Assembly (NCBI GenBank): GCA_964482395.1
Contig: CAYZXK010000128.1
Span: 1-32,983, forward strand
DNA from: CAYZXK01 sp964482395
Lineage (GTDB): Bacteria; Planctomycetota; Phycisphaerae; UBA1845; Fen-1342
DNA length: 32,983 bases
Direction: 5' to 3'
In this document: in pieces, positions 1 through 9,168 of the stretch
Position numbering within the stretch: the stretch's first letter is position 1
How the letters are laid out: the number at the start of each line of letters is the position of its first letter
Notes under the pieces: model-generated
Told to the model about the DNA's origin: nothing
Database searches by the model: none
Seen by the model: only the letters and a program-made list of their open reading frames with translations
Position numbers and translations under genes: made by a program

Positions 1-921
1 CACATCCGCACCCTGCTGCTGACCTTCTTCTTCCGGCACCTGCGGCCTCTGATCGACAAGGGCGTGCTGTATATCGCCCAGCCGCCGCTCTATCAGCTCG
101 CCAAGGGAAAAACCCGCAGCTATCTCCTGGATGATCAGGCCCTCAACGAGCGGCTCACCGAGCTGGGGCTGGAGGGAACCACCCTGGAGATCCGCCGGCC
201 GGATGGTCAGTTCCGGGAGCTGCGCGGCCGGGAGTTGGCGGATCTTCAGCAGCTTGTCGTGGAGATCGATCGGCAGGGGCGGATCCTGGCTCGACGCGGA
301 ATATCGCTTCGCTCTTTCGTCGAGCGCCGACGCCCGGATGGTCGTCTCCCGGCCATTCGGGTCCTCAGTGATCAGGAAGAGCGGTACTTCTACAGTGAGG
401 AGGAGTTTGAACAGTGTCGCAGGGAGGCCGCGGCAGCCGGCACTGCGCTGAGCCGGGCCGAGCTGGTCGAGGCCGAGCAGCTTGAGCGCTGCTTTGCCCG
501 GCTGCCCGACTTCGGCTGCGAGGTCGCTGATCTGTTCCTTCGCCGACAGGAGCAGGTGACCGGTGAACTCACCCCAGCGGTTTTCGTTCTGGTCGGTGGA
601 CGGCAGGATCGTCGGGAACTGGAGAATCTGGCCGAGTTGCCGGCGGGGATCCGGGCCTTTGGAGCACGCGGCTGGGAACTCAAACGCTTCAAGGGTCTGG
701 GCGAGATGAACAAGGAGGAGTTGTGGGAAACCACCATGAATCCCGCCAACCGGGTCCTTCGGAAGGTCATCGTTGGCGAGAGCGGCGAGGACCCCGAGCA
801 GGCCGACATCGACGCCGTCGAGGCTGACCGAATCTTCAGCATCCTGATGGGCGAGAACGTAGAAACCCGTCGCGAGTTCATCGAGCAGAACGCAATCCAT
901 GTTAAGAACCTGGATGTCTGA
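1..921 (+). CDS. gyrB: DNA gyrase subunit B, C-terminal part (5' truncated by window edge)
   Basis: Frame 1 is open from the first base, so this is the 3' end of a longer gene (306 codons visible). The fragment opens with HIRTLLLTFFFRH, the end of the TOPRIM domain that binds catalytic Mg2+ in GyrB/ParE, followed by YIAQPPLYQLAKGK. It ends with the GyrB C-terminal hallmark RFKGLGEMNKEELWETTMNP and an FIEQNA-type tail. About 160 residues separate the TOPRIM end from the GLGEMN block, as in the longer E. coli-type GyrB rather than the short B. subtilis form. GyrB is the ATPase subunit that introduces negative supercoils together with GyrA. GyrB is preferred over ParE because of the ENA..KNLDV ending and the insert, but ParE cannot be fully excluded without the N-terminus. 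The next gene starts 59 nt downstream on the same strand. Confidence 0.93.
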   Translation, partial: HIRTLLLTFFFRHLRPLIDKGVLYIAQPPLYQLAKGKTRSYLLDDQALNERLTELGLEGTTLEIRRPDGQFRELRGRELADLQQLVVEIDRQGRILARRGISLRSFVERRRPDGRLPAIRVLSDQEERYFYSEEEFEQCRREAAAAGTALSRAELVEAEQLERCFARLPDFGCEVADLFLRRQEQVTGELTPAVFVLVGGRQDRRELENLAELPAGIRAFGARGWELKRFKGLGEMNKEELWETTMNPANRVLRKVIVGESGEDPEQADIDAVEADRIFSILMGENVETRREFIEQNAIHVKNLDV

Positions 922-980
922 CGCCTGGTCGGCAGGGGGCTGGGGCCTCTGATGCGATCCGCGGGGTTGGGAGCCTGCTG

Positions 981-1709
981 ATGAGTATCCCTTTTACACC
1001 TGGCCCACCCCTGACTTGCCGCCAGATCAGAGAGTTGGACCGCATCGCGATCCAGGAAATCGGAATTCCGGGCGTGGTGCTGATGGAGAACGCCGGCCGC
1101 GGGGCGGCTGAGTTCATCTACACGACCCTGAGCGCCGTTGCCGGCCGGCGGGTGGTCATTCTCTGCGGCCCGGGCAATAACGGCGGCGACGGATTCGTCA
1201 TCGCTCGCCACCTGCATAATGCCGGCCTGGCCGTCGATGTGGTTCTGGCGGCCCCCGAGGAGAGGTCGACCGGCGACGCGGCCGTCAACCTGAGCATTCT
1301 GCGACGGATGGGCCTCGAGTTCACGCGAGCGTTTCAGCCCAGTGGCCTGGAGGCGGCCCGCGCAGCCTTGCAGCGGGCCGACGTCATTGTGGACGCCCTG
1401 CTGGGGACCGGGTCGACTGGCCCGCCGCGGGGCACGATGGCCGCTTTGATTGAGCTGGCCAACGCGGTTCCGACCGCCCGGCGGGTCGCGATCGACATCC
1501 CCACCGGCCTGGACGCCGACACCGGCCAGGTCTACGAGCCCTGCTTCCGCGCCGCCGCTACCGTTACCATGGTGGCACCCAAGCTGGGGTTTGACGCCCC
1601 TGCGGCCCGCCTGGTCGTCGGCCAGGTCCGGGTGGTCGATATCGGAGCGCCCCGTGGGTCGCTGCCCAGCGCGGCGGCCGAAAAAGGTGCGAATGCGACT
1701 GGTAGTTAG
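981..1709 (+). CDS. nnrE: NAD(P)H-hydrate epimerase (YjeF N-terminal domain protein)
   Basis: A 242-residue stand-alone YjeF_N domain. It interconverts the S and R forms of damaged, hydrated NAD(P)H so that a dehydratase can repair it. The family signatures are visible: MENAGRGAAE near residue 35, the Rossmann-like GPGNNGGDG loop at 63-71, VDALLGTG at 137-144, and AIDIPTGLDADTG around 170-181 with the conserved Asp172. The ADP/ATP-dependent dehydratase domain (NnrD) that is often fused at the C-terminus is absent. The protein ends about 20 residues after the last core strand with a short Ala-rich tail. The ATG is preceded by GGGAG at 969-973, seven bases upstream. It lies between gyrB and recA on the same strand and may be co-transcribed with gyrB. 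Confidence 0.9.
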   Translation: MSIPFTPGPPLTCRQIRELDRIAIQEIGIPGVVLMENAGRGAAEFIYTTLSAVAGRRVVILCGPGNNGGDGFVIARHLHNAGLAVDVVLAAPEERSTGDAAVNLSILRRMGLEFTRAFQPSGLEAARAALQRADVIVDALLGTGSTGPPRGTMAALIELANAVPTARRVAIDIPTGLDADTGQVYEPCFRAAATVTMVAPKLGFDAPAARLVVGQVRVVDIGAPRGSLPSAAAEKGANATGS

Positions 1710-1780
1710 GTATATGTTCCGGTAAGATGACTGAGGTGGTCGCCCGCTACGCTCGCGGCGCGCAGAGCGAGGATTTCCGG

Positions 1781-2899
<1,119 letters not shown>

Positions 2900-3026
2900 G
2901 CCGCCAGCCCGGCCGGGCTTCCGGCGGGTTGGGGCGACACCGCTCTTTGATGCACCCTGTGCCGCTGGCCGAAGTAACCCCTGCGGCCGGCCGGATCGGC
3001 TCCGGTCGCGGTAGCGAGGTCGTCAG

Positions 3027-4193
3027 GTGGTTCGAGCAGTCGCGGGGTGCGAGCGGGCAGGCGGGTCTTGGCCGCTCTGGCTGGTGGGTGCCGTGCTTTT
3101 CGGACTCTCGGTCCTCCTGGCCCCGGCCGCAGGTCCAGATGACCGGGTCCCGGGTCCGGCAGCGGAGCTTGACCGGCTCGAGCAGGCGTTCCAGTCCGTG
3201 CTTCAGCGGGTGGCTCCCAGCGTGGTGGGCATTCGGGCCGTCCGTCAGCAGAGTTTAGGTTATTCCCCGACCGCGGACGGCGAGGGAGGCCAGCTTGAGC
3301 AGAGCGTGGTAGTCAATGGGGCGGGGACGGTCCTGTCGCCCGACGGGTTGATCCTGACCAACGAGCACGTGGTTCACGGCGCCAGTGAGATTCGGGTCTT
3401 CTTCTGGGATGGCCGCCAGTCGCCGGCTTTGGTGGTTTCGGCCGACCCGCGCAGCGATCTGGCGGTTTTGCAAGTGAGCCCCTCGGATCTGCAACCGGCC
3501 GTGCTGTGCGACTGGGACACAGTTGCCCGCGGGCAGTGGGTCGTGGTGCTCGGAAACCCCTTCGGCCTCGGACAGGACGGCCGGCTCAGCGTGTCAGTCG
3601 GCATCGTGGCCAACCTGGGCCGTCAACTCCCTGGGCTGGGAGAGGAGGACGACCGCTTCTACTGCGACATGGTTCAGGTGACCGCCCCGATTCATCCTGG
3701 CAACTCCGGGGGTCCCTTGTTCAACCTCCACGGCGAGTTGTTGGGCGTGGTGACCGCGATGCATACGCGGGGAGCCGCCGACCAGGGTATCGGCTTCGCG
3801 ATCCCGCTCACCCCTGCCAAGCGGAGGGTGATTGAGGCGCTTTGCCGGGGCCAGACCATCGAGTATGGATACCTGGGCGCCACGGTACGGGCGCCGAACG
3901 CTGCCGAACGCATGCTGTTGTCCAGTTCCCAAGGAGTGGTGGTGCAGGAAGTCGATCCGGACGGCCCGGCTCAGCAGGCCGGCATCCGGGTGGATGACGT
4001 CATCCTGGCTTATCAGGAGGAACCCGTACGCGGCCCCGCTCACTTGGCTGAACTGGTTGGGCAGTCGCCGGTCAGGGCCAGCGTCCGGTTGGCAGTCTGG
4101 CGTGAAGGCCGCACCATGACGATTACGGCAACTCTGGGTCGCCGGGATGGGCAACGGGTTGCCATCCTCCGTCAGCGGGCTGCCGGCCCGTGA
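3027..4193 (+). CDS. HtrA/DegP-like periplasmic serine protease with one PDZ domain
   Basis: Exported trypsin-like protease of the HtrA/DegP/DegS type, expected to degrade or sense misfolded envelope proteins. An N-terminal hydrophobic segment (about residues 15-36) acts as signal peptide or anchor. The chymotrypsin fold carries a complete triad: His114 in TNEHVVHG, Asp144 in DPRSDLAVL, and Ser227 in HPGNSGGPL. GNPFGLG and GIGFAIP, also typical of the family, are present. One PDZ domain follows (about 272-370; GYLGATVRA, GVVVQEVDPDGPAQQAGI). A single PDZ resembles DegS/HhoB, whereas DegP has two. The start is GTG 3027 with GCGAGGT (3014-3020) six bases upstream. It is separated from recA by 127 nt with no clear promoter. 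Its 3' end converges on rpmB. Confidence 0.92.
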   Translation: MVRAVAGCERAGGSWPLWLVGAVLFGLSVLLAPAAGPDDRVPGPAAELDRLEQAFQSVLQRVAPSVVGIRAVRQQSLGYSPTADGEGGQLEQSVVVNGAGTVLSPDGLILTNEHVVHGASEIRVFFWDGRQSPALVVSADPRSDLAVLQVSPSDLQPAVLCDWDTVARGQWVVVLGNPFGLGQDGRLSVSVGIVANLGRQLPGLGEEDDRFYCDMVQVTAPIHPGNSGGPLFNLHGELLGVVTAMHTRGAADQGIGFAIPLTPAKRRVIEALCRGQTIEYGYLGATVRAPNAAERMLLSSSQGVVVQEVDPDGPAQQAGIRVDDVILAYQEEPVRGPAHLAELVGQSPVRASVRLAVWREGRTMTITATLGRRDGQRVAILRQRAAGP

Positions 4194-4265
4194 CTCGCCT
4201 GAGCCCGAGGTGGCGCCCGCCTGTCGTTGCGGCGCGGCATGCCACGGTCCTGGTGAGACCCGGTA

Positions 4266-4535
4266 CTAGGTGGTGTTGGCCTTTGTCGGCGGCGACCAGT
4301 CACGCTTCGGCGGCTTGACTACCAGCCCCATCCGAATGGCCTTTGCACTAACCCGGATCCTTCGGACCCGGCCATCGACAACCGCGCGAAGCTTCTGGAT
4401 GTTCGGTTTGAACTTCCGGTTGCTGATGCCGGTTACCTTGCGGCCGACGCCGCCCAGATACTTGGCCTTCCCGCGTCGCGAAATGGAGCGGCCAAAGACC
4501 GTCTTCTTGCCGGTGAAAAAGCATTTTCGGGCCAT
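4266..4535 (-). CDS. rpmB: 50S ribosomal protein L28
   Basis: An 89-residue, highly basic protein starting MARKCFFTGKKTVFGRSIS, with a GGVGRKVTGISNRKFKPN stretch and the conserved end RVSAKAIRMGL. These are hallmarks of bL28, a structural protein of the large ribosomal subunit. The GKAKYLGGVGRKVTGI insert marks the longer form found in planctomycetes and some other phyla, compared with about 78 residues in E. coli. The frame is open further upstream, but ATG 4535 is clearly the start: family homology begins here and GAGGA lies just upstream (…GCGAGGACATT-ATG). It is a lone gene, without the rpmG partner found in E. coli, and is transcribed divergently from the Xaa-Pro peptidase gene from a promoter at 4593-4621. 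Confidence 0.94.
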   Translation of the reverse strand: MARKCFFTGKKTVFGRSISRRGKAKYLGGVGRKVTGISNRKFKPNIQKLRAVVDGRVRRIRVSAKAIRMGLVVKPPKRDWSPPTKANTT

Positions 4536-4592
4536 AATGTCCTCGCGCTGGCTGTCAACCGGCCGCTGAGCGGCCTGCGGCGCCAGCCCCGT

Positions 4593-4621
4593 AGGATATG
4601 GGCTTGCCGGGCCTGCGTCAA
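4593..4621 (-). promoter_or_regulatory. Putative sigma70-type promoter of rpmB
   Basis: On the - strand, TTGACG (4621-4616; five of six match the -35 consensus) is followed by exactly 17 bases and TATCCT (4598-4593; four of six match the -10 consensus). The predicted transcript start near 4586 leaves a leader of about 50 nt before the rpmB ATG at 4535. The spacing and position fit, but no transcript data support it. Confidence 0.55.
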
Positions 4622-4801
4622 ACCGCAGCTGCTTTCTGGGCGGCGCCGGGGCTGGCGGTCGCACCCAAGGCGGGTCAGTGGCGGGCTTATGGCAGCTTGC
4701 CCGGTCTGGTAATAGCTGCCGGCCCGCGGTAGAGTGCTTCGGCGTATAGGACGGCCGGTCGGGCTGTCCGCGAGCGGAATTGCCAACTGGAGAGGCGGCT
4801 C

Positions 4802-5896
4802 ATGTCAAGACCCGAAATTGCCCCTGGCGAGCCTTACTCCCTGCGCCTGAATAAGTTGCGGGAAGAAATGACTCGTCGCAAGCTGGATGGGTATTTGATC
4901 CAGCAGCGTATGGACCAGTACTGGGCTACCGGTTTCACCGGCGAGGACGGGGCGGCTCTGATCACCCACCGGGCCGTGGTTCTGCTCACCGACGGCCGGT
5001 TCGATCAAGCTGCCAATATCGAGGCCCCGTACGCGCGAAAGGTGCTCCGCAAGAAACGCACGCCCGACGAGACCATCCGTGAGTTGAAACGGTGCCGGCT
5101 GCGCCGGGTGGGTTTCAACCCCGACCATATGACGGTGGCCGAATATGGGGTGCTCAAGAAGCTGGCCCCGCCGGTGCGGCTGGTGCCGGTCGAGAACATG
5201 GTGACCGCCTTGCGGGCGGTGAAGGATGCCGGGGAGGTTGAGCGTATCCGGCAGGCAATCCGGGTAGCCGAGCGGGCTTTCGAAAAGGTGCGGCAGTGGC
5301 TGCGGCCGGGGCTAACGGAGCGTGAGATTGCCGCCCAGTTGGCTTACGAGATGCAGAAGCTGGGAGCTCAAGGTGAGACCTTCCCGGCCATCGTCGCGGT
5401 GGGCCCGGGATCGGCTCTCCCGCACTACGAGCCTGGCGACCGGAAACTGGTTGAGAACGAGATCCTGTTGGTCGATTGGGGAGCGCGGGTGAGCTGGTAC
5501 GGCAGCGACCTGACCCGAGTTCTGTGGCTGGGCAGCATCCCGCCCCGGCTGAAGGAGGTCTTTGATATTGTCCGCGAGGCTCATGATCGGGCGATCAAGG
5601 CGGTTCGCCCAGGTATCAAGGCCAAGGCGGTCGACCAGGTCGCCCGCGACTTCATTCAGCGGGCAGGGTACGGGAAAGAGTTCAATCACGGGCTGGGCCA
5701 CGGGCTGGGGCTGGTCGCGCACGAGTCGCCGCGCGTGTCCCGAGTGTCACGGGACGTACTCCAACCCGGGATGGTCATTACGATCGAGCCAGGCATTTAC
5801 CTGCCCGGGGTTGGGGGTGTCCGGCTCGAGGACGACGTTCTGGTGACGGAAACCGGTTACGAGCTTCTTTCTTCCTTGCTGGTCCAGTTCTCATGA
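4802..5896 (+). CDS. Xaa-Pro aminopeptidase/dipeptidase, M24 family
   Basis: Dinuclear-metal peptidase of family M24 (PepP/PepQ/YqhT type), which removes residues adjacent to proline in the cytoplasm. The N-terminal creatinase-like domain spans about residues 15-140. The pita-bread catalytic domain spans about 145-358 and has all five metal ligands: Asp225 (LVDWGA), Asp236 (GSDLTR), His300 (HGLGHGLGL), Glu329 (TIEPGIY) and Glu343 (VRLEDD). At 364 residues it is the size of the short Xaa-Pro peptidases. The ATG is preceded by GGAGAGG (4789-4795) at six bases. Its stop overlaps the accB start (ATGA), so the two are translationally coupled. A peptidase of this family next to accB-accC is a familiar arrangement (B. 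subtilis yqhT-efp-accB-accC), here without efp. Aminopeptidase and dipeptidase activity cannot be told apart from sequence alone. Confidence 0.92.
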   Translation: MSRPEIAPGEPYSLRLNKLREEMTRRKLDGYLIQQRMDQYWATGFTGEDGAALITHRAVVLLTDGRFDQAANIEAPYARKVLRKKRTPDETIRELKRCRLRRVGFNPDHMTVAEYGVLKKLAPPVRLVPVENMVTALRAVKDAGEVERIRQAIRVAERAFEKVRQWLRPGLTEREIAAQLAYEMQKLGAQGETFPAIVAVGPGSALPHYEPGDRKLVENEILLVDWGARVSWYGSDLTRVLWLGSIPPRLKEVFDIVREAHDRAIKAVRPGIKAKAVDQVARDFIQRAGYGKEFNHGLGHGLGLVAHESPRVSRVSRDVLQPGMVITIEPGIYLPGVGGVRLEDDVLVTETGYELLSSLLVQFS

Positions 5897-6396
5897 CCCA
5901 GGGCAGCAACAAGGAGTTGGCAGGCGTGCCCCCGGCTAAGCTTTCGATGGACATAGAGCATATCAAGAGCTTAATTCAGCTCATGATTGAAAACGACCTC
6001 AGTCGAATGGAGCTGCGTGAGGGGGACGTTCATATCCTGCTCCGCCGGGGGCAGCCGGTGGTGGCCACGACCATCCCGACGGCTACGCCGGTGGTGGCGG
6101 CTCCTGCTCCCTCCGGGGCCGCGCCGCTGGGGGGAGCGCCGGGTGGCGCTGAGAAGGAGACCTACATCCGTTCGCCGATGGTGGGGACGTTTTATGCCTC
6201 CCCCGGCCCGGAGGCGGCTCCATTTGTCAGCGTGGGGAGCGTAGTCGAGCCGGAGACCGTAGTATGTTTGATCGAGGCAATGAAGGTATTTAATGAGATT
6301 AAGTCTGATATCTCGGGTCGGATTACGAAGGTCCTGGTGAAGAATGGGGAGGCGGTGGAGTTTGATCAGCCGCTGTTCGCGGTGGGCCCAGTGTAG
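5893..6396 (+). CDS. accB: Biotin carboxyl carrier protein of acetyl-CoA carboxylase
   Basis: The BCCP subunit carries biotin between biotin carboxylase and carboxyltransferase when malonyl-CoA is made for fatty-acid synthesis. The protein (167 aa) has an N-terminal helical segment (DIEHIKSLIQLMIENDLSRMEL), a Pro/Ala-rich flexible linker (about 55-88) and a C-terminal biotinyl domain from IRSPMVGTFYASP to the end. The biotinylated lysine is Lys131 in EAMKVFNEI. The thumb insertion (SPGPEAAPFVSVG) typical of AccB is present. The start ATG 5893 overlaps the stop of the upstream peptidase gene. An in-frame ATG at 5947 (MDIEH) is an alternative, but it lacks a ribosome-binding site and the overlap favours 5893. 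accC follows after 14 nt. Confidence 0.96.
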   Translation: MTQGSNKELAGVPPAKLSMDIEHIKSLIQLMIENDLSRMELREGDVHILLRRGQPVVATTIPTATPVVAAPAPSGAAPLGGAPGGAEKETYIRSPMVGTFYASPGPEAAPFVSVGSVVEPETVVCLIEAMKVFNEIKSDISGRITKVLVKNGEAVEFDQPLFAVGPV

Positions 6397-6410
6397 GTCG
6401 GCGCGGATTA

Positions 6411-7766
6411 GTGATGTTTACCAGGATTCTGGTGGCTAATCGGGGAGAGATCGCGCTGCGGGTGATCCGGGCCTGTCGTGATCTGGGCATTGAGGCGATA
6501 GCGGTCTATTCGCGGGCCGATCGGGATGCTGCCTACCTCAATCTGGCGCACGACGCCGTTTGCATTGGGCCGGAGTCACGTGGGGCCTCGTATTTGAATG
6601 CGGCGGCGATCCTCTCGGCCGCCGAGCTGACCGACGTTCAGGCCATCCATCCCGGCTACGGTTTTTTGGCCGAGAATGCCACCTTCGCCCAGATGTGCCG
6701 CGACTGCAAGATCGAGTTCATTGGTCCCAGCGTCGAGAGCATGCGGAAGCTGGGCGACAAGGTGCAGGCCCGCAAGCTGGCCCGGGAAGCGAAGGTGCCG
6801 CTGGTCCCAGGCAGCAATGGGGCGGTAGCCACTGACGACGAGGCGGTGGCGGTTGCCAACCGGATCGGTTACCCGGTCATGATCAAGGCGGCCGCGGGCG
6901 GCGGCGGGTTGGGGATGCGGGCGGCTCACAATGAGGCCACTTTGCGGTCCAACTTCCGCCATGCCAAAGCCGAGGCGGAGTCTGCCTTCGGCGACGGCAG
7001 CCTTTACATCGAGAAGCTGATTGAGCATTCGCGTCATGTGGAAGTGCAGTTGCTCGGCGACACCAAGGGCAACATCATCCATTTGTGGGAGCGGGACTGC
7101 ACCCTTCAACGCCGACATCAGAAGTTGGTAGAGCAGTCGCCTTCGCCGCATATCAGTGCTCGGACCCGCAACAAGCTCTGCAATGCTGCGGTCCGGTTGG
7201 CCCGGGCGGCCGGTTACTACTCCGCCGGCACCTGCGAGTTCTTGGTCGATCAGCAGGAAAATTTCTACTTCATTGAGGTCAATGCTCGCATCCAGGTGGA
7301 GCACCCGGTGACCGAGCTGGTGACCGGCCAGGACCTGGTGGCCTGGCAGATTCGGATTGCGGCGGGCGAGACGCTCAAGTTGCGGCAGGATGAGATCGAG
7401 CAGCGCGGCTGCGCCATCGAGTGCCGGATCAACGCGGAGTCGCCCGAGGATGACTTCCGGCCGTGTCCCGGGCGGATCGAGCGGTTCATTGCGCCCGGCG
7501 GTCCCGGGGTGCGGGTGGACACTCACGTCCACGCCGGCTACCAGGTCAGCCCTTATTACGACTCGCTGATCGGCAAACTCCTGGTGCATCGGCCTACGCG
7601 CCCCGAGGCCATCGCCGCCATGCGCCGGGCGCTGGACGAATTTGTGGTTGCCCCGATCAAGACCACGATTCCGTTGCACAGCGCGATCATGCGGCACGGG
7701 GATTTCATCAAGGGCAACGTGGACACCGGTTTCATCGAACGCACATTCGGCAACCGGGGCAAATGA
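6411..7766 (+). CDS. accC: Acetyl-CoA carboxylase, biotin carboxylase subunit
   Basis: ATP-grasp enzyme that carboxylates the biotin on AccB using bicarbonate and ATP. At 451 residues it has the standard length. Domains and motifs: N-terminal biotin carboxylase domain beginning ILVANRGEIALRVIRAC; AIHPGYGFLAENA (79-91); the glycine-rich ATP loop KAAAGGGGLGMR (159-170); LWERDCTLQRRHQK; the active-site block FIEVNARIQVEHPVTE (287-302); and the C-terminal domain with GCAIECRINAE. The start could be GTG 6411 or the adjacent ATG 6414, which differ by one residue; neither has a strong Shine-Dalgarno. It ends the peptidase-accB-accC cluster. The carboxyltransferase genes accA and accD are not in this window. 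Confidence 0.97.
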   Translation: MMFTRILVANRGEIALRVIRACRDLGIEAIAVYSRADRDAAYLNLAHDAVCIGPESRGASYLNAAAILSAAELTDVQAIHPGYGFLAENATFAQMCRDCKIEFIGPSVESMRKLGDKVQARKLAREAKVPLVPGSNGAVATDDEAVAVANRIGYPVMIKAAAGGGGLGMRAAHNEATLRSNFRHAKAEAESAFGDGSLYIEKLIEHSRHVEVQLLGDTKGNIIHLWERDCTLQRRHQKLVEQSPSPHISARTRNKLCNAAVRLARAAGYYSAGTCEFLVDQQENFYFIEVNARIQVEHPVTELVTGQDLVAWQIRIAAGETLKLRQDEIEQRGCAIECRINAESPEDDFRPCPGRIERFIAPGGPGVRVDTHVHAGYQVSPYYDSLIGKLLVHRPTRPEAIAAMRRALDEFVVAPIKTTIPLHSAIMRHGDFIKGNVDTGFIERTFGNRGK

Positions 7767-7821
7767 GAACCGGCCGGCCGGGGTGGCGGGCTGGGGGCCC
7801 CGGCTGGAGCGGACGGCCGGA

Positions 7822-7850
7822 TTGAGCGGTAGCCGGCTTGGCCTTTTAAT
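7822..7850 (+). promoter_or_regulatory. Putative sigma70-type promoter upstream of the hydroxyacid dehydrogenase gene
   Basis: TTGAGC (7822-7827; four of six match the -35 consensus) is followed by 17 bases and TTTAAT (7845-7850; five of six match the -10 consensus). The -10 lies in the only AT-rich patch of the 129-nt gap after accC. It would give a leader of about 40 nt to the GTG at 7896, which has AGGAGG at 7882-7887. Prediction from sequence only. Confidence 0.42.
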
Positions 7851-7895
7851 ATTGGCTGCGGAGGGCCGGCAGCGGCCGGCCAGGAGGCTGATGGC

Positions 7896-9092
7896 GTGAA
7901 GATTCTGGTCGCCTGCGAGCTGCCTCAGTCCGCTCTGGACGAGCTGGCTCCGCTTGCCAGCGAACTCTGCTATCGCCCCAATCTGACCGCTTATCAGCTA
8001 CGCGACTGCCTGGCGGACGTCGGCATCCTGGTCGTGGGGGCTGTGCGAGTCTCGCCTGAGGCGATTGCCGCCGGCCGGGCCTTGCAGATGATCGTGCATG
8101 CCGGCTGCGGGCCGGGCGAGATCGCGGTCGAACGCGCCTCCACTGCGGGAGTGTTCGTCACCCACTGTCCGGACCAGCACGCCCAGGCGGTCGCCGAGTT
8201 GACCTTAGGCCTTATTCTGGCCCTCGACCGGCGGATCGTTGAGAACACCATCGCACTCAAGGACGGCCGTTGGATCCGCAGCGAGCTGGCCGATGCCCGG
8301 GGTCTGGCGGGCCGGACTATCGGGATCATGGGTTATGGGGCTATCGGCCGGTCCGTCGCCCGGCTGGCGCAGGCCTTCCAGATGCGGGTGTTGACTTGGT
8401 CCCCGCGACTGATGCCCCCCGACATGCCCGAGCCGCTGGTCGAGGCCTGCTCGCGGCCGCGAGACCTGGCCCGCCAAAGCGATGTGGTGACGTTGCATGC
8501 CGACGAGTCGGAGCCGGAGCTGATCGTGGATGCCGCCTTCCTGGAGGCCATGGGAGATGGGGCTTACCTGGTGAGCCTCGGCCCGCTCGCGGCGGTGGAC
8601 GAGGAAGCGCTGTTCCGGGCCGTCGAGCGGGGACGGTTGCGACTGGCTCTCGATGTGTCCGGTCCCAGGGCGGGCGCGGATTCCACCCGGTTCCGTTGCC
8701 GACTGTGTGACCTGCCGGGCGTCATCGGCACCCAGCACATGGGGGCCCTCACCGAGCAGGCCCGGCAGGCTACCGCCCGCGAGGTGGTGCGGATAGTGCG
8801 GTCCTTCGTGGTCTGTGGCGAGGTCCTCAATTGTCTCAACCTGTGCGAACGCAGCCCGGCCACCTGGCAGCTCGTGCTCCGCGTGCGGGATCAGATGGGC
8901 GTCATGGCCGCCGTGATGGATGCGATTCGAGCCGACGGCGTAAACGCCCAGGAGATCACCAGCAAGGTGTTCACCGGGGCCAAGGCGGTCTGGTGCGCGA
9001 TTGCCCTGGATGAGCGTCCCAGTGCCGAGGCTTTAGCCAGTATTCGCAACTTGCCCGACGTGCTGCACCTGGAACTACGGGCGGTGGTCTGA
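7896..9092 (+). CDS. D-isomer 2-hydroxyacid dehydrogenase family protein with C-terminal ACT-like domain (SerA-like, catalytically atypical)
   Basis: 398 residues with the architecture of D-3-phosphoglycerate dehydrogenase. There is a split substrate domain, a Rossmann nucleotide domain (about 100-290; GIMGYGAIGRSVA with GxGxxG at 146-151), and a C-terminal ACT-like module (about 325-398). The family His is present (His281 in TQHMGA). The catalytic Arg, normally in ARG/SRG just before VDEEAL, is replaced: here the stretch reads SLGPLAAVDEEAL with Pro230 at that position. The usual Glu of the DVFExEP motif is also missing (DVSGPRAG). After the second Rossmann strand, WSPR stands where NAD-specific enzymes have Asp, which would suit NADP(H) or no cofactor selectivity. 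The fold is therefore secure, but dehydrogenase activity is doubtful and serA should not be assigned. The GTG start has AGGAGG eight bases upstream. It could be a ligand-sensing pseudo-enzyme. Confidence 0.85.
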   Translation: MKILVACELPQSALDELAPLASELCYRPNLTAYQLRDCLADVGILVVGAVRVSPEAIAAGRALQMIVHAGCGPGEIAVERASTAGVFVTHCPDQHAQAVAELTLGLILALDRRIVENTIALKDGRWIRSELADARGLAGRTIGIMGYGAIGRSVARLAQAFQMRVLTWSPRLMPPDMPEPLVEACSRPRDLARQSDVVTLHADESEPELIVDAAFLEAMGDGAYLVSLGPLAAVDEEALFRAVERGRLRLALDVSGPRAGADSTRFRCRLCDLPGVIGTQHMGALTEQARQATAREVVRIVRSFVVCGEVLNCLNLCERSPATWQLVLRVRDQMGVMAAVMDAIRADGVNAQEITSKVFTGAKAVWCAIALDERPSAEALASIRNLPDVLHLELRAVV

Positions 9093-9112
9093 TAGCTTGC
9101 CGGCGTCCCGGC

Positions 9113-9143
9113 CGACCGGCTCCACAACCCCGCCGGCCGGTCG
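9113..9143. repeat. Inverted repeat (8-bp stem) between the dehydrogenase and cyclophilin genes
   Basis: CGACCGGC (9113-9120) and GCCGGTCG (9136-9143) are perfect inverted copies separated by a 15-nt loop. No T-run follows, so it is not a classical intrinsic terminator. It may be an mRNA hairpin near the start of the next gene, or chance in GC-rich sequence. Confidence 0.35.
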
Positions 9144-9168
9144 CGTGTATAAGAACCTGAGATCCGAC

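Noticed and set aside
1700..1780. LexA/SOS box upstream of recA
   Set aside because: Only an isolated GTTC is present. There is no GAAC-N4-GTTC or CTG-N10-CAG arrangement, and the LexA site of this lineage is unknown to me.
2906..2919. AGCCCGGCCGGGCT palindrome just after recA as an intrinsic terminator
   Set aside because: The stem is only 5 bp once a loop is allowed and no T-run follows, so it is not convincing as a terminator.
7891..7899. Two-codon frame ATGGCGTGA overlapping the dehydrogenase GTG start
   Set aside because: It is only three bases from AGGAGG, too close for efficient initiation; the GTG at eight bases is well placed. A start-stop element here is not supported.
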